From Pseudomonas vancouverensis (GTDB lineage: Bacteria > Pseudomonadota > Gammaproteobacteria > Pseudomonadales > Pseudomonadaceae), in assembly GCF_004348895.1 (NCBI RefSeq), contig NZ_RRZK01000028.1:1-64000 (forward strand): a stretch of 64,000 bases of DNA. The letters run 5' to 3'. The translations under genes were made by a program, and so were the position numbers. Shown here piece by piece: positions 1 to 6,648 of this stretch (the first letter of the stretch is position 1; every line of letters starts with the position of its first letter). The notes beneath the pieces were generated by a model, which had not been told where the DNA came from, searched no databases, and saw only the letters and a list, made by a program, of their open reading frames with translations.

Positions 1-2
1 AA

Positions 3-692
3 TATGAACAGGCCAACCGCAACAACCCGGTGTGGGGCTTCACCCATTGGGGCGCCGAAAGCCCCTTGACCTACTCGCAACAGATGTACCAGTTCGTGTA
101 CGAGATGCTGGCGATGGGCAATACCACACTGTTCCTGGATGTGTATCCGTTGCATGTGTTTTATGCGGAGCGAGGGTTGGAGGCGCTTAGGGAGTGTTTG
201 GGGTCACGTAGCAACATTTACGGGCAAGGTGAACGCCCGGTGTTGTGGCCCGTCGGACAGGAAATTCTTGAGTTTGGGGTTGACCATGAGGAAATCCGTC
301 TGGCATTCGACGCCATAGAGACTGGCAATATTGCCAAAAGTGTTGATCATCTTGCCAGACATGAACAGGTCAACATCCTGCAGCCAGCAATGTACAACGA
401 CAAAGGCCTGCAATGGTTATTGCGCGGCAACCATGTCTCCTACGTCACCAACATACCCTCCGGTGTCGCTCAAGCCATCGAGCTGACCCTTACCAGTCAG
501 TGCCGCCCTATCGATGACGGACGCACCATTGGGTTTGGTAACAACCCTGTTGCCAACTTGGCAGACATCAACCAACGCATGGCTTTCGTGCTGAGGGCAG
601 CGCAGCGGTTTGATGATCTTCTGCACAGTGATCAGCGCGAGCAACTGGAACGATCAATTTGGGAAATCGCCTTGGGAGAAGGCATACGATGA
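3..692 (+). CDS. Hypothetical protein, 5' end cut by window edge (possibly DUF2515-like)
   Basis: The reading frame is open from base 3 without a start, so the gene begins outside the window; the GTG at 30 is an internal Val codon. About 229 residues of the C-terminal part are visible. They are soluble, rich in aromatic residues near the beginning (VWGFTHWGAES) and show no signal or membrane segment. The LFLDVYPLHVFYAERG stretch recalls proteins annotated as DUF2515, but I am not certain of this. The stop overlaps the next start (ATGA), so the gene is translationally coupled to two small exported paralogues. That layout would suit a toxin or effector followed by immunity proteins, but nothing in the sequence proves it. 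Confidence 0.6.
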   Translation, partial: YEQANRNNPVWGFTHWGAESPLTYSQQMYQFVYEMLAMGNTTLFLDVYPLHVFYAERGLEALRECLGSRSNIYGQGERPVLWPVGQEILEFGVDHEEIRLAFDAIETGNIAKSVDHLARHEQVNILQPAMYNDKGLQWLLRGNHVSYVTNIPSGVAQAIELTLTSQCRPIDDGRTIGFGNNPVANLADINQRMAFVLRAAQRFDDLLHSDQREQLERSIWEIALGEGIR

Positions 693-1303
693 ATCTGAAG
701 CGGCTCGTGAGCTGGCGACGCAGTGCGTTGGCATTGGCAGCCGCAGCCCTCATTACGCTGGCCGCAATTAAGGAGCTATCGGATGAGCCGGAAATCTCTC
801 TGGTGATTGGAGAGCGTTACGAGGACATGCGCCAGCGCTCTAGCGCGAGCATTGCCCCTGCCATTCCTGGACGCGCATGGTTCAGTGTCCCGAAATCGGA
901 TGCGCGCCTGCGTTTCAATGATAATAAGTACGGCTTTGTGACCCCTCTGGCCCGCTTTTTCACAGTGATGTTCGAGGATGAGCGAATCGATGGTGTCCGC
1001 ATGTCCCCTCAAATCGAGCCACTACTGCTCGACGACACCCTCAAGGTCGTTCTGGATTTGCAAGACCAATGGCGCAGAGCGGGTTGGGTACCCATCCGGA
1101 CCAAGGAATTCCCTTCGTTCGCCGACACTCCGCAATGGCGTGATCGATTGAGAGAAACAAAGAACGTTGAAAAAGCCTACTGGCGAGCCGGTGACAAGTA
1201 CCAATTGATGTTGGTGGTCAGTCGCTTCAGGGACAGCAAGCGTCCCACCGAAGAACGCTACCTCATCACATTGGGACTCCACAAAGCACGGGGCGTGCAG
1301 TGA
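689..1303 (+). CDS. Small exported or membrane-anchored protein, tandem paralogue 1
   Basis: Hypothetical protein of 204 aa. ATG 689 is chosen because it overlaps the upstream stop (ATGA); a TTG 30 bases earlier would lie inside the preceding gene. Residues about 12-27 form one hydrophobic segment after a basic start (KRLVSWRR), so it is probably a signal anchor or signal peptide with the rest in the periplasm. The C-terminal half (from MSPQIEPLLLDD to the end) is nearly identical to the next gene, with blocks such as SFADTPQWRD, YWRAGDKYQLMLVVSRF and KRPTEERYLITL. I recognise no family with confidence. Coupled duplicated genes after a larger one resemble duplicated immunity genes; this is inference only. 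Confidence 0.8.
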   Translation: MNLKRLVSWRRSALALAAAALITLAAIKELSDEPEISLVIGERYEDMRQRSSASIAPAIPGRAWFSVPKSDARLRFNDNKYGFVTPLARFFTVMFEDERIDGVRMSPQIEPLLLDDTLKVVLDLQDQWRRAGWVPIRTKEFPSFADTPQWRDRLRETKNVEKAYWRAGDKYQLMLVVSRFRDSKRPTEERYLITLGLHKARGVQ

Positions 1304-1914
1304 GTCTGACGCATCGCTTGGGTTGGCGATCTGGTGTCGCTGTACTTGCAACCATGGTTCTTCTGACGCTGGCGCCGATTGAGGTCCTGTCGGACGAACC
1401 GGAAATAGCCTTGGTAATTGGCGAACCTTGGGAGGATATGCGCCGCCGCTCCAGTGCCGAGATTGATCCAGCCATTGCAGGACATTATTGGGGGCAGATG
1501 CCCAAATCTGATGCCCGCCTGCGCTTCACAGATTCTCAATACGGATTTGTAACGCCCCTAGCTCGCTACTTTAGCGTGAGTTTCGATGATGAGCGTGTCA
1601 GCAATGTCCGCATGTCGCCACAAATCGAGCCACTACTGCTCGACGACACCCTCAAGGTCGTGCTGGATCTGCAAGACCAATGGCACAGAGCCGGCTGGGT
1701 GCCCGCCCGGGTCACGAGGTATCCATCGTTTGCCGACACCCCGCAATGGCGAGACCAACTGCGGGATGTCAACAAAGGCGGTACGGCCTACTGGCGAGCA
1801 GGTGACAAGTACCAATTGATGCTGGTGGTCAGCCGCTTCGAAGACAAAAAGCGCCCCACCGAGGAACGCTACCTCATCACATTGGCCATCCACAAATCAC
1901 GGGGCGGGCAGTAA
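1300..1914 (+). CDS. Small exported or membrane-anchored protein, tandem paralogue 2
   Basis: 204 aa, the same length as its upstream paralogue and clearly a tandem duplicate. It starts at GTG 1300, overlapping the stop of the first copy (GTGA). The N-terminus differs most, but it keeps a basic start and one hydrophobic segment (residues about 13-27) followed by LSDEPEI.LVIGE in both copies. The central part (KSDARLRF, YGFVTPLAR) and the C-terminal half are conserved, also at DNA level: around 1008-1080 and 1608-1683 long stretches are the same. No cysteine lipobox or known catalytic motif is visible. Function unknown. Confidence 0.8.
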   Translation: MSLTHRLGWRSGVAVLATMVLLTLAPIEVLSDEPEIALVIGEPWEDMRRRSSAEIDPAIAGHYWGQMPKSDARLRFTDSQYGFVTPLARYFSVSFDDERVSNVRMSPQIEPLLLDDTLKVVLDLQDQWHRAGWVPARVTRYPSFADTPQWRDQLRDVNKGGTAYWRAGDKYQLMLVVSRFEDKKRPTEERYLITLAIHKSRGGQ

Positions 1915-2090
1915 GTCCGAAGCATCGCTCGGCACGACGCACCGTACCGGCACAATCTCAAAACATGCCACCTCACCTCACACTCCATTATCACTGACTC
2001 AAATCCCTGCCCAGACTCGCTGCGTTGCGGCAGCGATCTTCTTTCGACTGGTCCGATACGGCTGAACCTGAAAAAGTGAAACACAACGCA

Positions 2091-2122
2091 AAAAAAGACC
2101 CCGATCAATCGGGGTCTTTTTT
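2091..2122. terminator. Bidirectional intrinsic terminator
   Basis: Perfect 8-bp stem GACCCCGA/TCGGGGTC with a 4-base loop, A6 on the left and T6 on the right. It can end ibpA on the minus strand and any transcript of the tandem paralogues on the plus strand. Confidence 0.9.
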
Positions 2123-2138
2123 CAACCAGCGCTCTGGC

Positions 2139-2585
2139 TTAGTGCTGCAGAGCCGGTTTCTGCGTCCCGTTGATCGGGATGCGTTTGGCTTTCGCTTCCT
2201 CGGGAACCACACGCAGCAGATCAATGCTCAACAGACCGTTGCGCAGGTCGGCGGCCTTGATTTCGATGTGGTCCGCCAGGCGGAAGGACAGCTTGAATGC
2301 ACGTTGGGCGATGCCTTGGTGCAGGAAGGTCACGCCTTCGTTGGCGTCACGTTTGCCGCCGCTGATGGTCAGCACACCTTTCTCGACTTGCAGGTCCAGG
2401 TCTTCTTCCTGGAAACCGGCTGCGGCTACGACGATGCGGTATTGATCGTCGCCGTGCTTTTCCACGTTGTAAGGTGGATAGGTGCTGCCTGGCTCATTGC
2501 GCAAAGCGGTTTCGAACAGGTCGTTGAAACGGTCGAAACCCACCGAGGAACGGAACAGCGGGGCCAGGGAAAATGCAGTGCTCAT
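2139..2585 (-). CDS. ibpA: Small heat-shock protein IbpA (Hsp20)
   Basis: Cytoplasmic ATP-independent holdase that coats unfolding proteins and inclusion bodies and passes clients to DnaK/ClpB. The 148-aa length fits the family. The alpha-crystallin domain spans roughly residues 35-125, with YNVEKHGDDQYRIVVAAAGF at its start and the A-type signature GIAQRAFKLSFRLADHIEIK near the end; a short tail contains the I-P-I type motif (KRIPING) used for oligomer assembly. It is monocistronic between its own promoter and a strong terminator. Expression should be heat-induced at two levels: a sigma-32 promoter and a ROSE-type thermometer in the leader, both annotated separately. Confidence 0.95.
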   Translation of the reverse strand: MSTAFSLAPLFRSSVGFDRFNDLFETALRNEPGSTYPPYNVEKHGDDQYRIVVAAAGFQEEDLDLQVEKGVLTISGGKRDANEGVTFLHQGIAQRAFKLSFRLADHIEIKAADLRNGLLSIDLLRVVPEEAKAKRIPINGTQKPALQH

Positions 2586-2650
2586 GGTTCAAATCTCCTG
2601 AAAACAATCAGCAAGGTTTTTTGTCTCCGCGACCCGAATTCGGCATCGCG
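2586..2650 (-). promoter_or_regulatory. ROSE-type RNA thermometer in the ibpA 5' leader
   Basis: The leader contains UUGCU (2610-2614) placed to pair with the Shine-Dalgarno AGGAG (2595-2599). In that pairing one internal G faces a G, as in described ROSE elements (repression of heat-shock gene expression), which melt at raised temperature. A second hairpin upstream has stem GCGA/UCGC around CCGAAUUCGG (2629-2649). ROSE elements upstream of Hsp20 genes are established in pseudomonads and rhizobia; the assignment here rests on visible motifs, not on a folding run. Confidence 0.8.
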
Positions 2651-2658
2651 TAACCCTT

Positions 2659-2686
2659 AGATAGGGACCGCTGATTGCATTTCAAG
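2659..2686 (-). promoter_or_regulatory. Sigma-32 (RpoH) promoter of ibpA
   Basis: On the minus strand CTTGAAA (2686-2680) is followed after 13 bases by CCCTATCT (2666-2659). This closely matches the RpoH consensus CTTGAAA-N13-CCCCATNT, and the expected transcription start falls just before the ROSE leader. Confidence 0.9.
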
Positions 2687-2714
2687 AGATTATTTTGCAG
2701 TTTGTTTAAAAAAA

Positions 2715-3674
2715 TCAGGCCGCCTCGGCCACCGGCAAACCGAGCAGGCGCGAGACGTTGTCCGGTTCGGTTTCACGCCGCAGCACGGTGAACAACTCTA
2801 CCGCCTCGGGATAATTACGGGTCAGCATCGCCAGCCATTGCTTCAGGCGACCCGGCGATTGCCGCGCGGTCATCTGCGCCTTGGCCTGTAGCCAGAAGTC
2901 CTGGATCAGCGGCATCAGCTCCGCCCAGGTCATCTCGACCACTTCCTCGCCGGCGCGGGCGGCGGCGATTTGCCGAGCCAGGTCCGGACGCGACACCAGC
3001 CCGCGACCGAGCATGATGTCTTCCACGCCGCTGATCTCGCGGCAACGGCGCCAGTCCTCGACACTCCAGATGTCGCCGTTGGCGAACACCGGCACCTTGA
3101 CCACATCCTGTACTCGCGGAATCCACTCCCAGTGAGCCGGCGGTTTGTAGCCGTCCACTTTGGTCCGGGCATGCACGACGATATGTTCGGCGCCGCCTTC
3201 AGCCAGCGCCGTGGCGCAGACCAGCGAACCGTCCGGGCTGTCGAAGCCCAGGCGCATCTTCGCGGTGACCGGAATGTGTGCCGGCACGGCACGGCGGACG
3301 TGCTCGACGATCTGGTTGAGCAGCTCGGGCTCTTTGAGCAACACCGCGCCACCACGGGATTTGTTTACGGTCTTGGCGGGGCAGCCGAAGTTCAGGTCGA
3401 TGACTTCGGAACCCAACTCACAGGCCAAGGCGGCGTTTTCCGCCAGGCACACCGGGTCGGAGCCGAGCAACTGCACGCGCAGGGGCACGCCGGAGGCGGT
3501 GCGAGCGCCGTTGAGCAGCTCGGGGCCGAACTTGTGGAAGTAGGCAGGCGTCAGCAACTGATCGTTGACCCGAATGAACTCGGTCACGCACCAGTCGATA
3601 CCACCCACGCGGGTCAACACATCGCGCAGGATGTCGTCGACCAACCCCTCCATGGGTGCCAAAGCAATTTGCAT
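2715..3674 (-). CDS. dusC: tRNA-dihydrouridine(16) synthase DusC
   Basis: FMN- and NADPH-dependent reduction of uridine to dihydrouridine in the D-loop of tRNAs; DusC acts at U16 in gamma-proteobacteria. ATG 3674 (MQIALAPMEGLVDD) gives 319 aa; the longer TTG start adds only five residues. The TIM-barrel shows the FMN-site start APMEGLVD, the catalytic-cysteine motif LNFGCPAKTVNKSRGGAVLL, then VTAKMRLGFD, the phosphate-binding ANGDI and MLGRGLVSRPDL, and a helical tRNA-binding C-terminus. The gene is monocistronic. A second Dus enzyme (dusA) lies 46 kb to the right; the class was assigned by the VNKSRGGAVLL-type sequence. Confidence 0.9.
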   Translation of the reverse strand: MQIALAPMEGLVDDILRDVLTRVGGIDWCVTEFIRVNDQLLTPAYFHKFGPELLNGARTASGVPLRVQLLGSDPVCLAENAALACELGSEVIDLNFGCPAKTVNKSRGGAVLLKEPELLNQIVEHVRRAVPAHIPVTAKMRLGFDSPDGSLVCATALAEGGAEHIVVHARTKVDGYKPPAHWEWIPRVQDVVKVPVFANGDIWSVEDWRRCREISGVEDIMLGRGLVSRPDLARQIAAARAGEEVVEMTWAELMPLIQDFWLQAKAQMTARQSPGRLKQWLAMLTRNYPEAVELFTVLRRETEPDNVSRLLGLPVAEAA

Positions 3675-3755
3675 GAAAAATACACTCAACGAAAAACGTG
3701 CGGCAGTTTACTGGATTACGCGAGAAACCGCAGATTCCGATGCGCAGGAGCCCTT

Positions 3756-3843
3756 CCAGGAGCGAACCTGCTCGCGATGGCGATGTGTCAGGTACTTATG
3801 CATTCACTGACACGCCGCCATCGCGAGCAAGCTCGCTCCCACA
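3756..3843. repeat. Paired REP element (BIME-like)
   Basis: Two inverted REP units (AGCGAACCTGCTCGCGATGG and CCATCGCGAGCAAGCTCGCT) flank inner arms GTGTCAG/CTGACAC, so the whole block can fold into one long hairpin. It ends at the stop codon of the thioesterase gene and may act as its transcript end. Confidence 0.9.
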
Positions 3844-4293
3844 TTAGATTTTTGCTGACTCCAAAGCTTGCAGCGCCGGGCCGTAACCCTCGATGAACTC
3901 CGCCGGCATACGCTTGGGCTTGCCCGAGGACAGCTCGATGCAGACAAAAGTGGTTTGCGCGCGCAGCAGCGTCGAATTGTCGCTGGGACGGATCAGTTGG
4001 AAATGCCGGGTCATTTTCAGGCGCTGGTCCCAGTCGACGATCCAGGTCGCCAGTTGCAGCTCATCGCCTTCATAGGCGGCGGCGAGGTAATCGATTTCGT
4101 GCCGCACCACCGCCATCGCCCGATCCAGGCGCCGGTACTCGCTCAGGTCCAGGCCGAGGCGCTGGGAATGACGCCAGGCACAGCGCTCGAGCCAGGTGAC
4201 ATACACCGCGTTGTTGGCGTGCCCCAGCCCGTCGATGTCCTCGGCGCCCACTTGCAGATCAATGACAAATGGCGTTTCTCGATCCCAGCCCAT
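3844..4293 (-). CDS. Acyl-CoA thioesterase, hotdog fold (4HBT/YbgC-like)
   Basis: Likely hydrolyses acyl-CoA thioesters in the cytoplasm; substrate unknown. ATG 4293 (MGWDRETPFVIDL) is chosen because GGGGAG lies eight bases upstream; it gives 149 aa, normal for a single hotdog domain. The active-site region DIDGLGHANNAVYVTWLERC matches the D-x-(D/Y)-x-x-x-H-x-N-N-x-x-Y pattern of 4-hydroxybenzoyl-CoA-type thioesterases, and VRHEIDYLAAAYEGDEL forms the next strands. The start is 49 bases after the upstream hydrolase stop, so the two are probably cotranscribed with the TetR gene. Confidence 0.85.
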   Translation of the reverse strand: MGWDRETPFVIDLQVGAEDIDGLGHANNAVYVTWLERCAWRHSQRLGLDLSEYRRLDRAMAVVRHEIDYLAAAYEGDELQLATWIVDWDQRLKMTRHFQLIRPSDNSTLLRAQTTFVCIELSSGKPKRMPAEFIEGYGPALQALESAKI

Positions 4294-4342
4294 GCCCGAC
4301 TCCCCGGTCAGATAAATTCGACCGGGGCAGTGTAACGGAAGC

Positions 4343-5176
4343 TCAGGCGGATTGGCGCGATTGCAGGCTGCGACCGGCCAGCAGTGATAACACGCCATCA
4401 ATGACCCGAGGGTCGGCCAGCACCCGCTGGTGACCGCCTTCTTGCAGACGCAGCAAGCGGCTGTCGAACCAGGCTTCGTGGATCAGTTCCGACTCCTTCA
4501 CCCGCACAAAGTCATCGTCTTCGGCGTGGACGATAAGGCCGGGCATGTCGAGTTGATAGTGCGCGACATCCAGCAGCGAGGCGCGCATGCCCACGTCTTT
4601 TTCCACCTGACGAATGAACGCCGAGCGCGCTTTCGGCGGTAATCGAACGTAACGGGCAAACCCGCGCAACACCCCGAGAATGCGTGCCGGGGCAGCAATG
4701 GTGACCAGGGTTTCGGTACGCAAGCCCATCTGCACCGCGAGCATGGCGCTGGCGCCGCCCATGGAGTGACCGATCACGGCCTGTAACGGCGGCAATTCAG
4801 CAGCGGCTTCCAGCATGGCGCGGGCAAACAGCACGACGTTTGCCTCGCTGCCCGGTGAATGGCCATGGGCCGGACCATCGAGCGCAACGACCGAATATCC
4901 GGCCTCGACCAGCGCAGTGATCAGACTGGCGAACTGCGTGGGCCGCCCTTCCCAACCGTGCATCAACAGCACCGCCGGGCCTTGCCCCCAACGCAGCGCC
5001 GAAAGACCGAAACGCAAGGTGATGCGCTCGGACCTGGCCAACAGCGGCAGCTCCCAGTCACGGGGCGGCAGGTCGCGCGGTGTCATGAAGGCCACGCGCA
5101 TTTTGCTTGCAACGAGTTTGGGGGCAAACCAGCCCAAGGTGCCATTAACGCCACGAACCCACTTTAACGCGCTCAT
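4343..5176 (-). CDS. Alpha/beta hydrolase
   Basis: Serine hydrolase of the alpha/beta-hydrolase fold, 277 aa, substrate unknown. Visible are the oxyanion-hole strand VLLMHGWEG, the nucleophile elbow AVIGHSMGG, the acid region VHAEDDDFV and the catalytic histidine in EGGHQRVL. There is no signal peptide, so it should be cytoplasmic. It lies 29 bases behind a TetR-family regulator and upstream of the thioesterase, which suggests a small regulated operon handling acyl or ester compounds. Confidence 0.85.
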   Translation of the reverse strand: MSALKWVRGVNGTLGWFAPKLVASKMRVAFMTPRDLPPRDWELPLLARSERITLRFGLSALRWGQGPAVLLMHGWEGRPTQFASLITALVEAGYSVVALDGPAHGHSPGSEANVVLFARAMLEAAAELPPLQAVIGHSMGGASAMLAVQMGLRTETLVTIAAPARILGVLRGFARYVRLPPKARSAFIRQVEKDVGMRASLLDVAHYQLDMPGLIVHAEDDDFVRVKESELIHEAWFDSRLLRLQEGGHQRVLADPRVIDGVLSLLAGRSLQSRQSA

Positions 5177-5205
5177 CGCATGCTCCTCAGGCCGCAGCCT
5201 TCAGG

Positions 5206-5745
5206 TCAACGCACCGCCGACTTGGCCGCGCGCAACAATCGATCGGACAATTCACCCGGCCCCAGCGCCCGCGCCAGTGCCAGTCCACCCACCATCAAGG
5301 CCATGTCGGCCAGGGCTTTTTCAGTTTCTTCGGGACTGGACGCCAACTGCGCGACCATCATTTCCACATGCTCATTGAGTGCTACACGAAAGGCTTCCGG
5401 CAGCCGTCCCAACTCACCGACCGACGCCGGGATCGGACAGGCCGAATCGGATGAGTCGCGATGCCGGCGTGACAGGTAAAAGGCGGCGACCAACCCCCGA
5501 CGCTCTTCACCGGTCAACTCGGCATCCATGTCGGCAATCAAGTCACGACGGTGACCCAGCAATTGCTTGAAGGCCTCCAGCATCATCGCGTCCTTGCTTT
5601 CGAAGTGTGCGTAGAAACCGCCAACCGTCAGGCCGGCTGCGCCCATCACTTCACCCACGCTCGGCTCTGCCGGACCACGCTGAATCAGCGCTGCACTGGC
5701 GGCCTTGAGAATGCGTTCGCGGGTCTGAGCTTTTTTATCGTTCAT
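5206..5745 (-). CDS. TetR-family transcriptional regulator
   Basis: Repressor-type regulator of 179 aa. The N-terminal helix-turn-helix (residues about 8-52) is typical: TRERILKAASAALIQRG, then VGEVMGAAGLTVGGFYAHFESK with the YxHFxSK signature. The C-terminal ligand domain has a CPIPASVGEL stretch seen in regulators of the LmrA/YxaF kind. First gene of the operon with the hydrolase and thioesterase; AT-rich inverted repeats directly upstream are probable operators, so autoregulation is likely. Confidence 0.9.
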   Translation of the reverse strand: MNDKKAQTRERILKAASAALIQRGPAEPSVGEVMGAAGLTVGGFYAHFESKDAMMLEAFKQLLGHRRDLIADMDAELTGEERRGLVAAFYLSRRHRDSSDSACPIPASVGELGRLPEAFRVALNEHVEMMVAQLASSPEETEKALADMALMVGGLALARALGPGELSDRLLRAAKSAVR

Positions 5746-5768
5746 CGTTGCCTCCGAATATTACGACT

Positions 5769-5790
5769 AGAATATTATTCTCATAATAAT
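5769..5790. promoter_or_regulatory. Candidate TetR operator
   Basis: Two overlapping AT-rich inverted repeats 24-45 bases before the TetR start: AGAATA-T-TATTCT (5769-5781) and ATTATT-ctcat-AATAAT (5774-5790). Position and symmetry suit an autoregulatory operator; binding is inferred. Confidence 0.5.
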
Positions 5791-5869
5791 TTTACGCAAG
5801 TCGTGAATGTGACCGCTGGTCAGAAGAACAGTGTGGAAAGGAATGGGGGATTTGGCCAAACGCCAGACA

Positions 5870-5903
5870 AACAAAAGGGCCATTCAATAATTGAATGACC
5901 CTT
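5870..5903 (-). terminator. Intrinsic terminator of the tRNA array
   Basis: Read on the minus strand, AAGGG.CATTCAAT pairs with ATTGAATG.CCCTT and is followed by TTTGTTTG. A smaller hairpin CCCGC/GCGGG precedes it, directly after the last tRNA-Glu. Confidence 0.8.
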
Positions 5904-5928
5904 ATAAATCCCGCAAAGCGGGTAATCG

Positions 5929-6004
5929 TGGCGTCCCCTAGGGGACTCGAACCCCTGTTACCGCCGTGAAAGGGCGGTGTCCTAGGCCACTAGACGAAGG
6001 GGAC
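5929..6004 (-). tRNA. tRNA-Glu(TTC), copy 2
   Basis: 76 bases including encoded CCA. Acceptor GTCCCCT/AGGGGAC, anticodon loop CTTTCAC with TTC, and the T-arm GGTTCGAGTCC are all present. Last gene of the Ala-Glu-Ala-Glu array and identical to the other tRNA-Glu copy. Confidence 0.97.
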
Positions 6005-6085
6005 ACAAACCCTTCTATACAACTGATCAGTGCTGAGTGCTGATCCATTCAAGGCCGGTGTGGCCAGACCTTGAACTTGTAAAAT

Positions 6086-6161
6086 TGGTGGAGCTAAGCG
6101 GGATCGAACCGCTGACCTCCTGCATGCCATGCAGGCGCTCTCCCAGCTGAGCTATAGCCCC
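6086..6161 (-). tRNA. tRNA-Ala(GGC), copy 2
   Basis: 76 bases with CCA. Acceptor GGGGCTA/TAGCTCC, anticodon loop ATGGCAT (GGC), anticodon stem CCTGC/GCAGG and T-stem AGCGG/CCGCT. The two stems differ from copy 1 by compensated base changes. Confidence 0.97.
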
Positions 6162-6214
6162 GGATTTTTCGCCTCGCGGCGGAGCGACATCTTGCAACAT
6201 CGCTTCTGTAAAAC

Positions 6215-6290
6215 TGGCGTCCCCTAGGGGACTCGAACCCCTGTTACCGCCGTGAAAGGGCGGTGTCCTAGGCCACTAGACGAAGGGGAC
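6215..6290 (-). tRNA. tRNA-Glu(TTC), copy 1
   Basis: Same 76-base sequence as the copy at 5929-6004. The downstream spacer (cttctatacaactgatca) is also repeated after the other copy, showing that an Ala-Glu unit was duplicated. Confidence 0.97.
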
Positions 6291-6369
6291 GCAAACCCTT
6301 CTATACAACTGATCAACGCTGAGTGTTGATCGCTTCGGAGCCGGTGTGGCCAGGCTTCGAAGTGTAAAT

Positions 6370-6445
<76 letters not shown>

Positions 6446-6478
6446 TCATCGTTGATGTCATCGCTGAGGACGGGGCGA

Positions 6479-6507
6479 ATCTTAAGGGCGTATCGAAAGC
6501 CTGTCAA
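6479..6507 (-). promoter_or_regulatory. Strong sigma-70 promoter of the tRNA array
   Basis: Minus-strand TTGACA (6507-6502), a 17-base spacer and TAAGAT (6484-6479), followed by the GC-rich discriminator TCGCCCCG. The GC-rich discriminator is typical of stable-RNA promoters under stringent control. The promoter lies between gltX and the first tRNA, so the array need not depend on gltX transcription. Confidence 0.85.
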
Positions 6508-6648
6508 ACTTATTTTTCAAAAAATTTAAAATTTTTTGTCGGCATAACAATCACTTACCGCCCTCCCCCCGAAAAATCGGGGGTCTGAGGACCACTGCGC
6601 GCCCAACGACAGGCGTACGCAATGGCCATCAGTCCCGCATCAAGCGTG

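Noticed and set aside
30..692. Gene starting at GTG 30
   Set aside because: The frame is open to base 3 with sensible protein sequence (YEQANRNNPVWG), so the true start is outside the window.
2025..2660. 211-residue frame on the plus strand opposite ibpA
   Set aside because: Antisense shadow of ibpA and its leader; composition is not protein-like and it crosses a terminator.
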